A DNA stretch of 64,000 nt from Pseudomonas parafulva (GTDB lineage: Bacteria > Pseudomonadota > Gammaproteobacteria > Pseudomonadales > Pseudomonadaceae): assembly GCF_002021815.1 (NCBI RefSeq), contig NZ_CP019952.1:2139001-2203000 (forward strand), in the 5' to 3' direction. Positions 1 to 8,220 of this stretch are shown in pieces; the first letter of the stretch is position 1; every line of letters starts with the position of its first letter. The translations under genes were made by a program, and so were the position numbers. Below the pieces are notes generated by a model that made no database searches, had not been told where the DNA came from, and was given only the letters and a program-made list of their open reading frames with translations.

Positions 1-875
1 ACGCAAGCAAGGTGCCGGCCAAAGTGGTGGCCTGGAACCATGTGGGCGGCTCGGGGCTGACGGTGGCGCCAGATATTACCGACATGAAACAGCTCGGTGG
101 CAAGACCGTGGCCATTCCGTTCTGGTATTCGATTCATAACGTTGTGCTGCAACAGATGCTCGCGGACAGTGGCCTGACCGCCGTGTCCAAACCCGCCACA
201 GCAGCGCTTGCCGCCAACGAAGTGAACCTGCTGGTGCTGCCTCCCTCGGACATGCCCCCGGCCCTGGCCAGCAAGCGCATCGCCGGCTACATCGTCGCCG
301 AACCGTTCAACGCCTTGGCCGAAAACCTCAAGGTCGGGCGCGTGCAGCGCTTCACCGGGGACGTCTGGCGCAACCACGCCTGCTGCGTGGTGTTCATGCA
401 TGAACACGACCTGAACAACCGGCCGGACTGGTCGCAGAAGGTGGTCAACGCCATCGTCAAGGCCCAGCAATGGACCCGCGAGCACCGGGCCGAGGCGGCT
501 GCTTTGCTGTCCAAGGCAGGCCCTAACAAGTACACCCCACACGACCCCGCGGTGTTGACCAGAGTGCTGGCACCTGCTGCCAGCGACCGTGCCGACTACA
601 TCGCCACCGGTGCCATACAACACCAGCAGTGGGATGAGAAACGCATCGACTTCCAGCCTTATCCGTACCCCAGCTACACCCAGGAGCTCGTCACACGGCT
701 CAAGCGCACCTTGATCGAAGGCAACAACGCGTTTCTCGCCGACCTGGACCCGGCACACGTGGCCGGTGACCTGGTAGACGACCGTTTTGTGCGCAATGCC
801 ATCGCCAGCGTCGGGGGGCCTTCGGTCTTCGGTATTGCCGACACCTTCGAGCGCAGCGAGGAGTTCGCGGTCTGA
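1..875 (+). CDS. NitT/TauT-type ABC transporter substrate-binding protein (5' end cut)
   Basis: This is the C-terminal part of a periplasmic solute-binding protein of the nitrate/sulfonate/taurine ABC family. The reading frame is open from the first bases (codons begin at position 3), so the start and signal peptide lie outside the window. The visible part carries the usual features of the family: an 'LGGKTVAIP' strand-loop near the start and a later 'IAGYIVAEPFNALAE' segment forming the second ligand-binding lobe. The last codons overlap the permease gene in a TGATG, so the two are translationally coupled. The ATPase is probably upstream, outside the window. The substrate cannot be told from the sequence; sulfonate, nitrate or a heterocycle are all possible. 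The GTG at position 12 is unlikely to be the true start, because the fold is already under way there. Confidence 0.85.
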   Translation, partial: ASKVPAKVVAWNHVGGSGLTVAPDITDMKQLGGKTVAIPFWYSIHNVVLQQMLADSGLTAVSKPATAALAANEVNLLVLPPSDMPPALASKRIAGYIVAEPFNALAENLKVGRVQRFTGDVWRNHACCVVFMHEHDLNNRPDWSQKVVNAIVKAQQWTREHRAEAAALLSKAGPNKYTPHDPAVLTRVLAPAASDRADYIATGAIQHQQWDEKRIDFQPYPYPSYTQELVTRLKRTLIEGNNAFLADLDPAHVAGDLVDDRFVRNAIASVGGPSVFGIADTFERSEEFAV

Positions 876-1630
876 TGCGCAAGCATGTGGTGCATGCCAG
901 CCTGGGGCTGGCCGGGTTGCTGGGGTTGCTGCTGGTCTGGTGGGCAGGGGTGGCAGCCTTCGGCCAGCCCGATGGCCTGTCGGCACGCTTCTCGCCCTCG
1001 GCCACCTTTACCAGCCTGATCGAGCTGCTTGGGCAAGGCGAGGTGTACGGACATATCTGGGTCAGCCTCAAACGCATCCTGATCGGTTTGCTGCTGGCGC
1101 TGCTGATCGGTGTGCCCCTTGGGCTGCTGGTGGGCAGCTACCGGCACCTGGAGGCGGCGACTACCCCTGCGTTCCAGTTCCTGCGCATGATCTCGCCGCT
1201 GTCGTGGATGCCGGTCGTGGTGATGCTGATGGGGGTGGGCGATCAGCCCATCTACTTCCTGCTGGCGTTCGCTGCGCTGTGGCCGATCCTGCTCAATACC
1301 GCTGCCGGGGTGCGGCAACTGGACCCGCGCTGGCTGCAGCTCAGCCGAAGCCTGAGCGCCACCCGTTGGGAAACCCTGTGCAAGGTGATTGTCCCCGGCG
1401 TGATCGGGCACGTGCTCACAGGGGTACGGCTGGCCATCGGCATTTTGTGGATCGTGCTGGTGCCCTGCGAGATGCTCGGGGTGAGCGCAGGCTTGGGATA
1501 CTTCATTCTCGATACACGCGACCGCCTGGCCTATTCCGAGCTGATGGCCATGGTGCTGCTGATCGGGGTGCTGGGCTTTGCCCTGGATGCGCTGGCCCGC
1601 GGCCTGCATCGACGTTGGGTGCATGCCTGA
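875..1630 (+). CDS. ABC transporter permease, SsuC/TauC type
   Basis: This is an integral membrane permease of 251 residues, the usual length for SsuC/TauC-like BPD_transp_1 proteins. About six hydrophobic segments are visible, beginning at residues 8-30. Near residues 150-195 a stretch reads as the EAA coupling loop that contacts the ATPase (LSRSLSATRWETLCKVIVPG followed by a GVRLAIG helix). The ATG overlaps the stop of the binding protein (TGATG at 873-877), so both belong to one importer operon. A hairpin at 1641-1664 lies just after the stop. No substrate can be assigned. Confidence 0.88.
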   Translation: MRKHVVHASLGLAGLLGLLLVWWAGVAAFGQPDGLSARFSPSATFTSLIELLGQGEVYGHIWVSLKRILIGLLLALLIGVPLGLLVGSYRHLEAATTPAFQFLRMISPLSWMPVVVMLMGVGDQPIYFLLAFAALWPILLNTAAGVRQLDPRWLQLSRSLSATRWETLCKVIVPGVIGHVLTGVRLAIGILWIVLVPCEMLGVSAGLGYFILDTRDRLAYSELMAMVLLIGVLGFALDALARGLHRRWVHA

Positions 1631-1640
1631 GTGCGGACGA

Positions 1641-1664
1641 CCTGCGCCTTGTCACGGGCGCAGG
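1641..1664. terminator. hairpin between convergent genes
   Basis: An 8-bp perfect stem (CCTGCGCC at 1641-1648 and GGCGCAGG at 1657-1664) encloses an 8-base loop. It lies 10 bases after the permease stop and 10 bases before the 3' end of the opposing GNAT gene. There is no clear T-tract on either side, so it is a plausible but unproven bidirectional terminator. Confidence 0.5.
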
Positions 1665-1674
1665 AGCAGGGGAA

Positions 1675-2361
1675 TCAATGTACCGTCAGGCGTTGCTGCA
1701 CGCAGGCCTGGGCCTGAAGGGCTAGCTCATCCAGACGCTCGTCCCGACGCTGTTCGGCCTCAATCATGGCGTCTTCGCCGTGCTGGTTCAGCAGATAGGT
1801 GTGGATTTGCATGACTTCGGTCGTCTGGTAGATAGGCGCGATGTCCAAGCGCCCGATCAGGGCATCACCGCCTTGACCGGTACTGCTCATCAGTACCTGT
1901 GGGCCGTTGGCCGAGACCGCTTGCATGCCCATGACTTCGAACCACGGCACCTGGTGGGCAAAGGCATTCAGTTCAATGTAGCGGTACTGAGCCTGCAGGT
2001 CGGCCAGCAAGGCGCGCGCGATCCCCTGGCGGCGGTGCGTGGGCGCTACAGCGAGATATGCCAGGGCACAGGCCTGGTCGTCGTTGTCGGCTGGCAATGC
2101 CAGAGCAAAGCCCAGTAACTGGTCCGGGGCATCGGCATCGAGTGCCAGAGTCAGGGCAACGCGCAGCCCGCGGGTACCATCGAGTGCTTGCAGATACTGG
2201 TGCACCTCCATGCCTACACCGTACTGGTACAAGGGGTACAACGGGTTATCAGGCGTAATGGCGACACTGCTCAGCTCACCCACTTCGTGGATGACCAGTT
2301 CACGGATCTGGTTCTGGAACGACTCGGGTGGCACGCTGGACAGGCGGCTCAGGATGTACAT
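1675..2361 (-). CDS. GNAT family N-acetyltransferase
   Basis: The product (228 residues from the ATG at 2361) contains a GNAT fold. The acetyl-CoA binding motif A is visible as 'AYLAVAPTHRRQGIARALL' at about residues 125-143, with the Q/RxxGxA pyrophosphate loop intact. About 120 residues precede this motif and about 85 follow it, so the protein is longer than a minimal GNAT domain. The acceptor substrate is unknown. A TTG two codons upstream (2367) could also serve as start, but the ATG is preferred. The gene lies downstream of argC on the same strand, with a hairpin between them, so co-transcription is possible but not required. Confidence 0.8.
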   Translation of the reverse strand: MYILSRLSSVPPESFQNQIRELVIHEVGELSSVAITPDNPLYPLYQYGVGMEVHQYLQALDGTRGLRVALTLALDADAPDQLLGFALALPADNDDQACALAYLAVAPTHRRQGIARALLADLQAQYRYIELNAFAHQVPWFEVMGMQAVSANGPQVLMSSTGQGGDALIGRLDIAPIYQTTEVMQIHTYLLNQHGEDAMIEAEQRRDERLDELALQAQACVQQRLTVH

Positions 2362-2387
2362 CGGCAAACAGGCTCCGGCGAATGGAA

Positions 2388-2418
2388 TACAGCCCGCAAC
2401 ATGAGTGCGCGGGCTGTA
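2388..2418 (-). terminator. candidate terminator after argC
   Basis: A perfect 10-bp inverted repeat (TACAGCCCGC at 2388-2397, GCGGGCTGTA at 2409-2418) with an 11-base loop starts five bases beyond the argC stop on the minus strand. The tract that follows on that strand is only weakly T-rich. Confidence 0.55.
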
Positions 2419-2422
2419 CAGT

Positions 2423-3382
2423 CTACCCGTTTTTGCCGTTATCGCCGTGGGCGCGCATGGCGTCGATCATCAAGTCCAGGTTCTGCACGGCAGCCCCGGC
2501 AGCCCCTTTGCCCAGGTTATCGAAGACGGCGGTCAACAGCACTTGGCCTTGCGAGGGGTTGGCGTACAGGCCCAGGCGCAGATCATCGGTCCCGTTGAGC
2601 GCCTGCGGATCGAGGCGCTCGGCTGTGCCCTGGGTTTGCAGCGGCATCACCTTCACGTGGCGGGCGCCTTGGTAGTGCTGCTCCAGACACGCCTGCAACT
2701 GCTGCGCGCTGACCTGGCTGGGCAGCAAGCGCAGGTGCAGGGCGATGCTGAGGACGATGCCCTGGCGGTAGGCGCCGTAGGCGGGCATGAACATGGGGCG
2801 GGCAGATAGACCGGCGTGGGCCTGAATCTCGGGCACATGCTTGTGCGCCAGGTCCAGCCCGTACATGAGCAAGGCCGAGGCGGCGCTACCGTCCTGCTGC
2901 TCGTGCCGCTGCACCGCTGCGCGCCCGCCGCCGGAATAGCCCGAGATGGCATGGATGGCCAGCGGGTAGTCGGCAGGTATCAAGCCTGCCGCGATCAGGG
3001 GGCCGAGCAATGCGATCGCGCCCGTCGGGTAGCAGCCAGGGTTACTGACCCGGGTACTTTGGCCGATATGCGCAGCCTGGTCCCGATTCAATTCGGCGAA
3101 ACCGTAGGTCCAACCTGGCGCGGTGCGGTGGGCGGAGCTGGCATCGATCACCCGTACACCGGGGTTGTGGATCGCGCTCACCGCTTCGCGTGCAGCGTCA
3201 TCGGGCAGGCAAAGTATGGCGATGTCGGCACGGTTGATGGCCTCGCTGCGGTACCTGAGGTCCTTGCGCTGCGTGTCGGCAAGTGTCAGCAGGCGCAGGT
3301 CCGTGCGAGCGTGCAGGCGGGCATGGATTTGCAGCCCGGTAGTGCCTTGATCGCCATCGATGAAAACAAGAGGTAGATGCAT
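2423..3382 (-). CDS. argC: N-acetyl-gamma-glutamyl-phosphate reductase, type 2
   Basis: ArgC reduces N-acetylglutamyl phosphate to the semialdehyde with NADPH, the third step of arginine synthesis, in the cytoplasm. The product is 319 residues from the ATG at 3382, matching the shorter type-2 AGPR subfamily. An N-terminal NADP-binding loop ([13 protein letters not shown], residues 7-19), the Ser-rich 'DASSAHR' segment, the active-site Cys117 in '[10 protein letters not shown]', and a later HxxxHVPEI-like segment are visible. A GTG two codons upstream is an alternative start. Pseudomonads usually also carry a longer ArgC elsewhere, so this copy may be a paralogue; that point is inference. The gene is divergent from a LysR regulator that starts 134 bp away, which may control it. 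Confidence 0.88.
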   Translation of the reverse strand: MHLPLVFIDGDQGTTGLQIHARLHARTDLRLLTLADTQRKDLRYRSEAINRADIAILCLPDDAAREAVSAIHNPGVRVIDASSAHRTAPGWTYGFAELNRDQAAHIGQSTRVSNPGCYPTGAIALLGPLIAAGLIPADYPLAIHAISGYSGGGRAAVQRHEQQDGSAASALLMYGLDLAHKHVPEIQAHAGLSARPMFMPAYGAYRQGIVLSIALHLRLLPSQVSAQQLQACLEQHYQGARHVKVMPLQTQGTAERLDPQALNGTDDLRLGLYANPSQGQVLLTAVFDNLGKGAAGAAVQNLDLMIDAMRAHGDNGKNG

Positions 3383-3515
3383 GTTCACGTGTCCAGGCGG
3401 GTAGGTCGGACACCAGAGTCGCTCAAGCTGGGCATAAAGAAAATTTACATTTCATGACGGGCACGTTCAGTTATTCTGAATCTTCCGACGTTTACCTCAA
3501 GGAAGCCGTAGCCCT

Positions 3516-4397
3516 GTGCGTGAAATCAGCCTTGACCGCCTGCGTACGCTGGTGGTGATCAGCCAGCTTGGGTCTTTTGCGGCGGCAGCCCGTCAGCTCA
3601 ATCTGGCACCCCCCACCATTAGCCTGCATGTGGCCGAGCTGGAGTCGCGGGTGGGCGCCACGCTGCTGACCCGCACACGCGGCCAAGTTCGGCCGACAGT
3701 CATCGGCGAAACCCTGCTGGTGCGCGCCAGACGCCTGCTTACCGATGCCGAAATGGCTCTGGATGAGGTGCGCAATCAAGTGCAAGGCCTGACAGGCCGC
3801 GTGCGGCTGGGCGCATCAACCGGGGCCATCGCGCACCTGCTGCCCGAGGCGCTTGAGCACCTGCGCAGTGAACACCCTGGCATCGACGTGCAGGTGCAAG
3901 TGCTCACTTCACAAGCGTCCCTGGTGCAGCTGCGTGAAGGGCTGCTGGATATTGGCCTGGTAGCGTTGCCACAAGTGGCGGGCAAGGGCCTGGCGGTCAC
4001 CGCTTGGCGGCGAGACCCCATCCTGGCCTACATGCCGGCTGACTGGCAGCCGCCGGCAGCTGTCACCCCCAAGTGGCTGGCCGAGCGGCCTTTGATTCTC
4101 AATGACAGCAGCACGCAATTGTCGCGGGTCTGCACCGAATGGTTCGCAACGGCCGGGCTGCACCCACAGCCGCGCATCGAGTTGAACTACAACGACGCGA
4201 TCAAGCGCCTAGTGGGCGCTGGGTACGGTGCAACGTTGCTGCCGCAGGAAGGTGAAGCGATGGAGGCGGACCCGCGTCTGGTCTGTCGACCCTTGCGGCC
4301 TGGGTTGTGGCGGCAGTTGGGGATCGCCTGCCGGGACGCCAGGCAGGAGAGGGCTACTACCTTTGTGCTCCAGGCACTAGAGCGGCTTGGTCAGTAG
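3516..4397 (+). CDS. LysR family transcriptional regulator
   Basis: This is a 293-residue LTTR of standard length. The N-terminal winged helix-turn-helix is clear at residues 5-62 ('LRTLVVISQLGSFAAAARQLN' followed by 'TISLHVAELESRVGATLLTRTR'). A linker helix and a type-2 periplasmic-binding-like effector domain follow from about residue 90. The start is GTG at 3516, preceded by AAGGAAG about 10 bases upstream. It is divergent from argC, and LTTRs often control the adjacent divergent gene, so argC is the first candidate target. Its 3' end faces the SH3-protein gene. Confidence 0.88.
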   Translation: MREISLDRLRTLVVISQLGSFAAAARQLNLAPPTISLHVAELESRVGATLLTRTRGQVRPTVIGETLLVRARRLLTDAEMALDEVRNQVQGLTGRVRLGASTGAIAHLLPEALEHLRSEHPGIDVQVQVLTSQASLVQLREGLLDIGLVALPQVAGKGLAVTAWRRDPILAYMPADWQPPAAVTPKWLAERPLILNDSSTQLSRVCTEWFATAGLHPQPRIELNYNDAIKRLVGAGYGATLLPQEGEAMEADPRLVCRPLRPGLWRQLGIACRDARQERATTFVLQALERLGQ

Positions 4398-4456
4398 TAT
4401 GGAAAGCGCAGTAGCGGTGAATGCTGGGGATGACGGGTTGAGCATCTACCGGAGCA

Positions 4457-4473
4457 GGGCTGCGCAGCAGCCC
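4457..4473. terminator. hairpin in the 4398-4575 convergent gap
   Basis: A 7-bp GC-rich stem (GGGCTGC and GCAGCCC) with a 3-base loop lies between the convergent LysR and SH3-protein genes. An outer CCGG/CCGG pair flanks it. There is no T-tract. It is a weak bidirectional terminator candidate; nothing else was seen in this gap. Confidence 0.35.
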
Positions 4474-4575
4474 CGGATCTATAGCTCGCCCCGGCCAGGC
4501 CGACGAGCCGGCAAGTCCGTTTCGAAACTTAAGAATCTGCCGGTCTGTGCAAGACAGGCAATCCTCAACACAGTC

Positions 4576-5226
4576 CTAGAACCAGCGATCGTTCTTTTTC
4601 CGCCCACGGGTCAAGGCCGGCAGGATGAGGCCCACCAACAAACCGGCCCCTGCGATGCTGCCGCCATACACCATGTAGCGCATCATCACCTGCTTGTTCT
4701 CGTCACCCAGGCGCGCTTGAGCGTCGCGAAGGTTCGATTGGCTCTGGTCCAGCTGCTCGTTCAAGTCCTTGTTGCGCGCCTGGAGTTCATCGACCAGTTG
4801 CTTGCGCGAATCCAGGGTTTCCTGCATACCCTGCACCCGGTTTTTCCAGCTGTCATCGATGGTCTTCAATTGCCCTGTCAGCTCGGCCACCTGAGCATCG
4901 AGCTGAGGCAGGCGCTCATTCTGACCAGGCACTGATTGCAGGTCACTGGAAAGGATCCACACCACATCACCGTTTTGTCCACGAACCTGACTGTAGTTGC
5001 CCTGTGTACCGATTAGCGTCAGTGGCTGCCCGGACTTTAGCGTACCGACGATACGGTGGCCGTCGGTCGGGCCACTGCGTACGTAGGTGCTGAGGCTGTC
5101 ACTGACCCAGCGTGCATCGCTGGCTGGCGCCTCGGCGTGCGCGGGCGTGACAAGCGCCAGCGCGCTGGCAAGCAGACCGCCGCGCAGGGCAGTGAGGGCA
5201 AAGGCAGTTGGGCGGGAGTCGGGCAT
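4576..5226 (-). CDS. SH3-domain, coiled-coil, membrane-anchored protein (TIGR04211/YgiM type)
   Basis: The 216-residue product has a signal peptide ending near 'TPAHAEA', then a bacterial SH3b domain at about residues 40-105 ('STYVRSGPTDGHRIVGTLKSG' region with the W-I-S-S end). A charged coiled coil follows at about 110-180 (repeated L, Q, E, K heptads), then a C-terminal transmembrane helix ('GGSIAGAGLLVGLILPAL') and a short basic tail. This is the TIGR04211/YgiM architecture: a periplasmic SH3 domain held to the inner membrane by a C-terminal anchor. The role is not established; envelope or peptidoglycan contact is an inference from the SH3b domain. The ATG at 5226 is preferred to the TTG nine codons upstream, because it places the signal peptide at the N-terminus. 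Confidence 0.8.
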   Translation of the reverse strand: MPDSRPTAFALTALRGGLLASALALVTPAHAEAPASDARWVSDSLSTYVRSGPTDGHRIVGTLKSGQPLTLIGTQGNYSQVRGQNGDVVWILSSDLQSVPGQNERLPQLDAQVAELTGQLKTIDDSWKNRVQGMQETLDSRKQLVDELQARNKDLNEQLDQSQSNLRDAQARLGDENKQVMMRYMVYGGSIAGAGLLVGLILPALTRGRKKNDRWF

Positions 5227-5401
5227 TTTGGGGTCTTCGCTGAAACTGGACAAATGTAGGCCGGTGGATGGGCCGCGAACCGGTCGGGTAGTGAACCGTC
5301 AGCGAAAGACCGTTTTTTTGTAAGCTGGTTCACCGCTAGCATCGCGAAAAGTCTTCAACATGTTGCGCAAATGGATGAGCTGCGCAGCAGTGTGCATCAG
5401 G

Positions 5402-5674
5402 TCAATCTGGATGATCGTCCGGCACGCCGACCGTCAATTCGTCAGGCAGGGGCAGTAAGGGCGAGGCCTGCAGGGCCCACCAGGCATTTTTTCTGTACAC
5501 CGGTGCGAATTGGTAAACCTGCCCGCGGCAGGGCGGTGTACCTGGGTCGAGCAGGTGTCGCCCCTGAAGAAGAAAGCCGACGCCGTTGGCTCCCAGAATG
5601 CAGCCAAACGCCTGGTCGGTATCGAACCAGGCGACTCTACCTTGCAGGAGGTCATTCATGCGCGCTGCGCTCAT
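5402..5674 (-). CDS. small divergent cold-shock-domain-like protein
   Basis: This product of about 90 residues resembles a degenerate cold-shock/OB domain. 'GRVAWFDTDQAFGCI' aligns by eye with the CSP strand GxVKWFNxxKGFGFI (RNP1). 'GVGFLLQGRHLL' sits where RNP2 (VFVHxSxI) would be, and 'CRGQVYQFAPVYRKNAWWALQAS' matches the end of the fold (EGQxVxFxxxxxxKGPQAxNV). The lysine, second phenylalanine and histidine that contact nucleic acid are replaced, so binding may be weak or altered. The start is uncertain: ATG at 5674 or ATG at 5659 (preceding LLQGRV), and neither has a strong Shine-Dalgarno sequence. It follows the BCCT gene on the same strand but is separated from it by a strong hairpin. 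Confidence 0.55.
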   Translation of the reverse strand: MSAARMNDLLQGRVAWFDTDQAFGCILGANGVGFLLQGRHLLDPGTPPCRGQVYQFAPVYRKNAWWALQASPLLPLPDELTVGVPDDHPD

Positions 5675-5718
5675 TCGGCTGGGAGGCGCTGACGATATTG
5701 CGTCGGTCGCTGGCAATA

Positions 5719-5744
5719 CGAAACTGGCACTTTTACCAGTTTCG
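5719..5744 (-). terminator. candidate terminator after the BCCT transporter gene
   Basis: A perfect 9-bp stem (CGAAACTGG at 5719-5727, CCAGTTTCG at 5736-5744) with an 8-base loop lies about 34 bases past the transporter stop on the minus strand. The following bases on that strand are only weakly T-rich. Confidence 0.55.
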
Positions 5745-5777
5745 CGGGTAGGTATCAGAGCGACCGATCTGCTGACC

Positions 5778-7523
5778 TCACGATTCGGTCAGCTCCTTGG
5801 TTGCAACCGCTTTCACCGAGGCTTTCTTCTCCTGAACGACGATGTAGAACTCTTCGCCATGCTTGACTGCGCCATACAACACGGCCTTTTCGATCAGCTC
5901 GGTTCCGCGAAGATGGCGCAGCATCATGGGGTCCTTGCGCAGGTCGCGATAAAGCGCCAGGCACAGCAGCACCATGACCAGTACGAAGGGCAGGGCCACT
6001 ACGATGGTCAGGTTCTGCAGCCCGGTCAGGGCTTTGTCTGGCGCGCTGGGGTCACCGATGGCCAGCATGATGGCTGCGACCGTGCCGGTGAGCGCTCCCC
6101 AGAAAATCACCGTGCGCCGCGAAGGGGAAGTGGTGCCATGTTCGGACAGCGTCCCCATGACCAGTGACGCCGCGTCGGCACCGGAGACGAAGAAGATACC
6201 GACCAGGATCATCACCAGGACCGACGTGGCAGAGGCCAACGGGTAACTGGCGAGCAATTGGTACAGCGCATGGTTGCTGTTGACCGCACCATCCGCCAGT
6301 ACGAAGGCGCCTTCGCGCAAGGCATCGATGGCCGCCCCGCCGAAGATGGTGAACCACACCAGGCTGACCAGGCTCGGCACCAGCAACACCCCGGTGACGA
6401 ACTGGCGAATGGTGCGCCCCCGGCTGATACGGGCGATGAACATGCCAACGAAAGGCGTCCAGGAAATCCACCACGCCCAATAGAACACCGTCCAGCCGGC
6501 CAGCCAGGCGTTCATGGGTTCGCCGCCGCTTGCATTGGTCCGCGCCATCATTTCCGGCAGCATCTTGATGTAGATGCCGATCGATGTCGGCAGCAGGTTC
6601 AGCATCAGCAAGGTAGGCCCGACCAGGAACACGAACACGGCGAGCATCAGTGCGAGCACCATGTTGGTATTGGACAGCCACTGGATACCCTTGCCGATGC
6701 CCGATACGGCCGAGGTGACGAAGGCAATGGTCAGCACGGTGATCAGTGCGATGTAGAACAGCTTGCCGGGGTGCTCGATCCAGCCGTTGTATTCGAGGCC
6801 GCCTGCAATTTGCAGCGCACCAAGCCCCAACGAGGCGGCCGAGCCGAACAGCGTGGCAAAGATTGCCATCATGTCGATCAGACGGCCGAGCGGGCCATTG
6901 GCATGCTTGCCGATCAAGGGCCTGAAAGCTGCGGATATCAGTTGGGAGCGGCCGCGCCTGAAGGTGCCGTAAGCGATGGCGAGCCCGACGATGGCATACA
7001 TCGCCCAAGGGTGCAGCGTCCAGTGAAACAGGGTGGTGGCCATGGCCACCTGCATCGCTTCGCTCGACTGGCCAGTGGTCGAGCCCGGCGGCGGGGAAAC
7101 GTAGTGCGACAACGGCTCGGCCACGCCGAAGAACATCAGACCGATCCCCATGCCGGCACTGAACATCATCGCCACCCACGACACCGTTCGAAACTCAGGT
7201 AGTTCTCCATCCCGGCCCAGCGGTACGCGACCATATCGACTGGCAGCCAGCCACAGCACGAACACGACGAACACAGTGGAGGTCAGTACGAAGAACCAGC
7301 CGAAGTTGAGAATGACCCACGACTGCGCACTGGACGCGCTACTGGCCAAATTGACTTGGTTGAGGAAACCCCACAGCACGAACGCGATGGCCAACAGGCT
7401 GGTCAAGCCGAATACGACCCAGTCGAGCTTGCCCTCCAGGCGCCGGTCCTGTCGGGCTTCGTCGGTTTTGGAGGGGTCGGTCACGCCAAGATCGGGTGTC
7501 TCTGCGGAGTGTTCCTTTGCCAT
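5778..7523 (-). CDS. BCCT family transporter (betaine/carnitine/choline type)
   Basis: This secondary transporter moves quaternary ammonium compounds such as choline or betaine across the inner membrane. From the ATG at 7523 the product is 581 residues. The twelve-helix BCCT pattern is clear. The diagnostic segment around TM8 is intact: 'YWAWWISWTPFVGMFIARIS' with RGRTIRQF directly after it. An earlier 'FGVAEPLSHY' segment is also typical. A GTG at 7694 would add 57 residues of low-complexity, non-membrane sequence unlike the family, so it was rejected as start. The C-terminal tail is short and charged. Substrate and coupling ion cannot be fixed from sequence. No choline catabolic genes are adjacent. 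Confidence 0.88.
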   Translation of the reverse strand: MAKEHSAETPDLGVTDPSKTDEARQDRRLEGKLDWVVFGLTSLLAIAFVLWGFLNQVNLASSASSAQSWVILNFGWFFVLTSTVFVVFVLWLAASRYGRVPLGRDGELPEFRTVSWVAMMFSAGMGIGLMFFGVAEPLSHYVSPPPGSTTGQSSEAMQVAMATTLFHWTLHPWAMYAIVGLAIAYGTFRRGRSQLISAAFRPLIGKHANGPLGRLIDMMAIFATLFGSAASLGLGALQIAGGLEYNGWIEHPGKLFYIALITVLTIAFVTSAVSGIGKGIQWLSNTNMVLALMLAVFVFLVGPTLLMLNLLPTSIGIYIKMLPEMMARTNASGGEPMNAWLAGWTVFYWAWWISWTPFVGMFIARISRGRTIRQFVTGVLLVPSLVSLVWFTIFGGAAIDALREGAFVLADGAVNSNHALYQLLASYPLASATSVLVMILVGIFFVSGADAASLVMGTLSEHGTTSPSRRTVIFWGALTGTVAAIMLAIGDPSAPDKALTGLQNLTIVVALPFVLVMVLLCLALYRDLRKDPMMLRHLRGTELIEKAVLYGAVKHGEEFYIVVQEKKASVKAVATKELTES

Positions 7524-7834
7524 GAAGTGGGAGCCCTGTGTGGCGTGCCTGCTGAAACAGGCTTGTTGTTGTAGAGGCGAGCGCGTGGTGGCGTTCTCGG
7601 CAGGGTGGTTTGCCGGGCGATTATCCTGCGCGCCAAATCCCGCTGCCTGTCCCGGTTGCGCCGTGGGGCTTCCATTGCGCGACCTGCTGGTCACTTTTAG
7701 TTCTTGGGCGGATGACCCTTTCTGTGCCGTGTTCTGTTAACCTGATCGACATCACCCGGGCCTGCTTGTCCGAGTAGCGTGGACACGCTGCTGCTCGTGG
7801 CCTGCGCCGCATCAGGAAACGGAGATTCGTCAAC
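7524..7834. other. divergent intergenic region, no gene seen
   Basis: This 311-bp region lies between the divergent BCCT transporter gene and a small unknown gene, so it should hold both promoters. Open frames crossing it are extensions or shadows of the transporter gene. I saw no convincing -35/-10 pair or strong inverted repeat. Confidence 0.5.
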
Positions 7835-8152
7835 ATGGCCACTGATCGTGTGAGCCTGATTCATTTCGATAAATTGAGCATGAGCCCCGCTGCGGCCGAT
7901 CGCTTCCAGCAGGCCCTCGACGCCCTGGAAACGCTGAAACTGCAGGATCGTTATGTCTACCTCATCGCGCCTTATCTGGGTGATATCGCCGACGCCTCCG
8001 ATGCTGAACAATTGGCCACTGCCGTCGAGCAAGGCCTGCGCGTGGTCGACGAGCTGCTGAGCGGCAAGTCGGTCACCAAGGCTAAGGCCGACGAGGTGCG
8101 CGAGGTTTTCCAGCGGGCAGGGGCGCGCGCGCGGCTGGAACTGACCGCCTGA
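7835..8152 (+). CDS. small conserved-looking protein of unknown function
   Basis: This 105-residue protein has no signal peptide or membrane segment and looks soluble and mostly helical: 'AAADRFQQALDALETLKLQDRYVYLIAPYLGDIADASDAEQLATAVEQGLRVVDELL'. I do not recognise a family. It starts at ATG 7835 after a GGAGATTC stretch about 10 bases upstream. Codon use looks like that of its neighbours, and the acidic, helix-rich composition argues for a real protein. It precedes a solute-binding-like gene by 68 bp, so the two could be co-transcribed. Confidence 0.6.
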   Translation: MATDRVSLIHFDKLSMSPAAADRFQQALDALETLKLQDRYVYLIAPYLGDIADASDAEQLATAVEQGLRVVDELLSGKSVTKAKADEVREVFQRAGARARLELTA

Positions 8153-8220
8153 AGCAGCTTATTGTCTAGGGCCCAGCACAGGGATCGAGGTATCACAGCG
8201 TCGTCTGCCGGAGGTCTCGC

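Noticed and set aside
674..1624. Long minus-strand frame over the ABC permease
   Set aside because: It is a shadow of the permease and binding-protein genes. The translation is rich in Gln, His, Arg and Pro and has no recognisable fold, while the plus-strand genes have clear family features.
7524..7694. N-terminal extension of the BCCT transporter from a GTG
   Set aside because: Residues before the ATG at 7523 are low-complexity and do not match the family.
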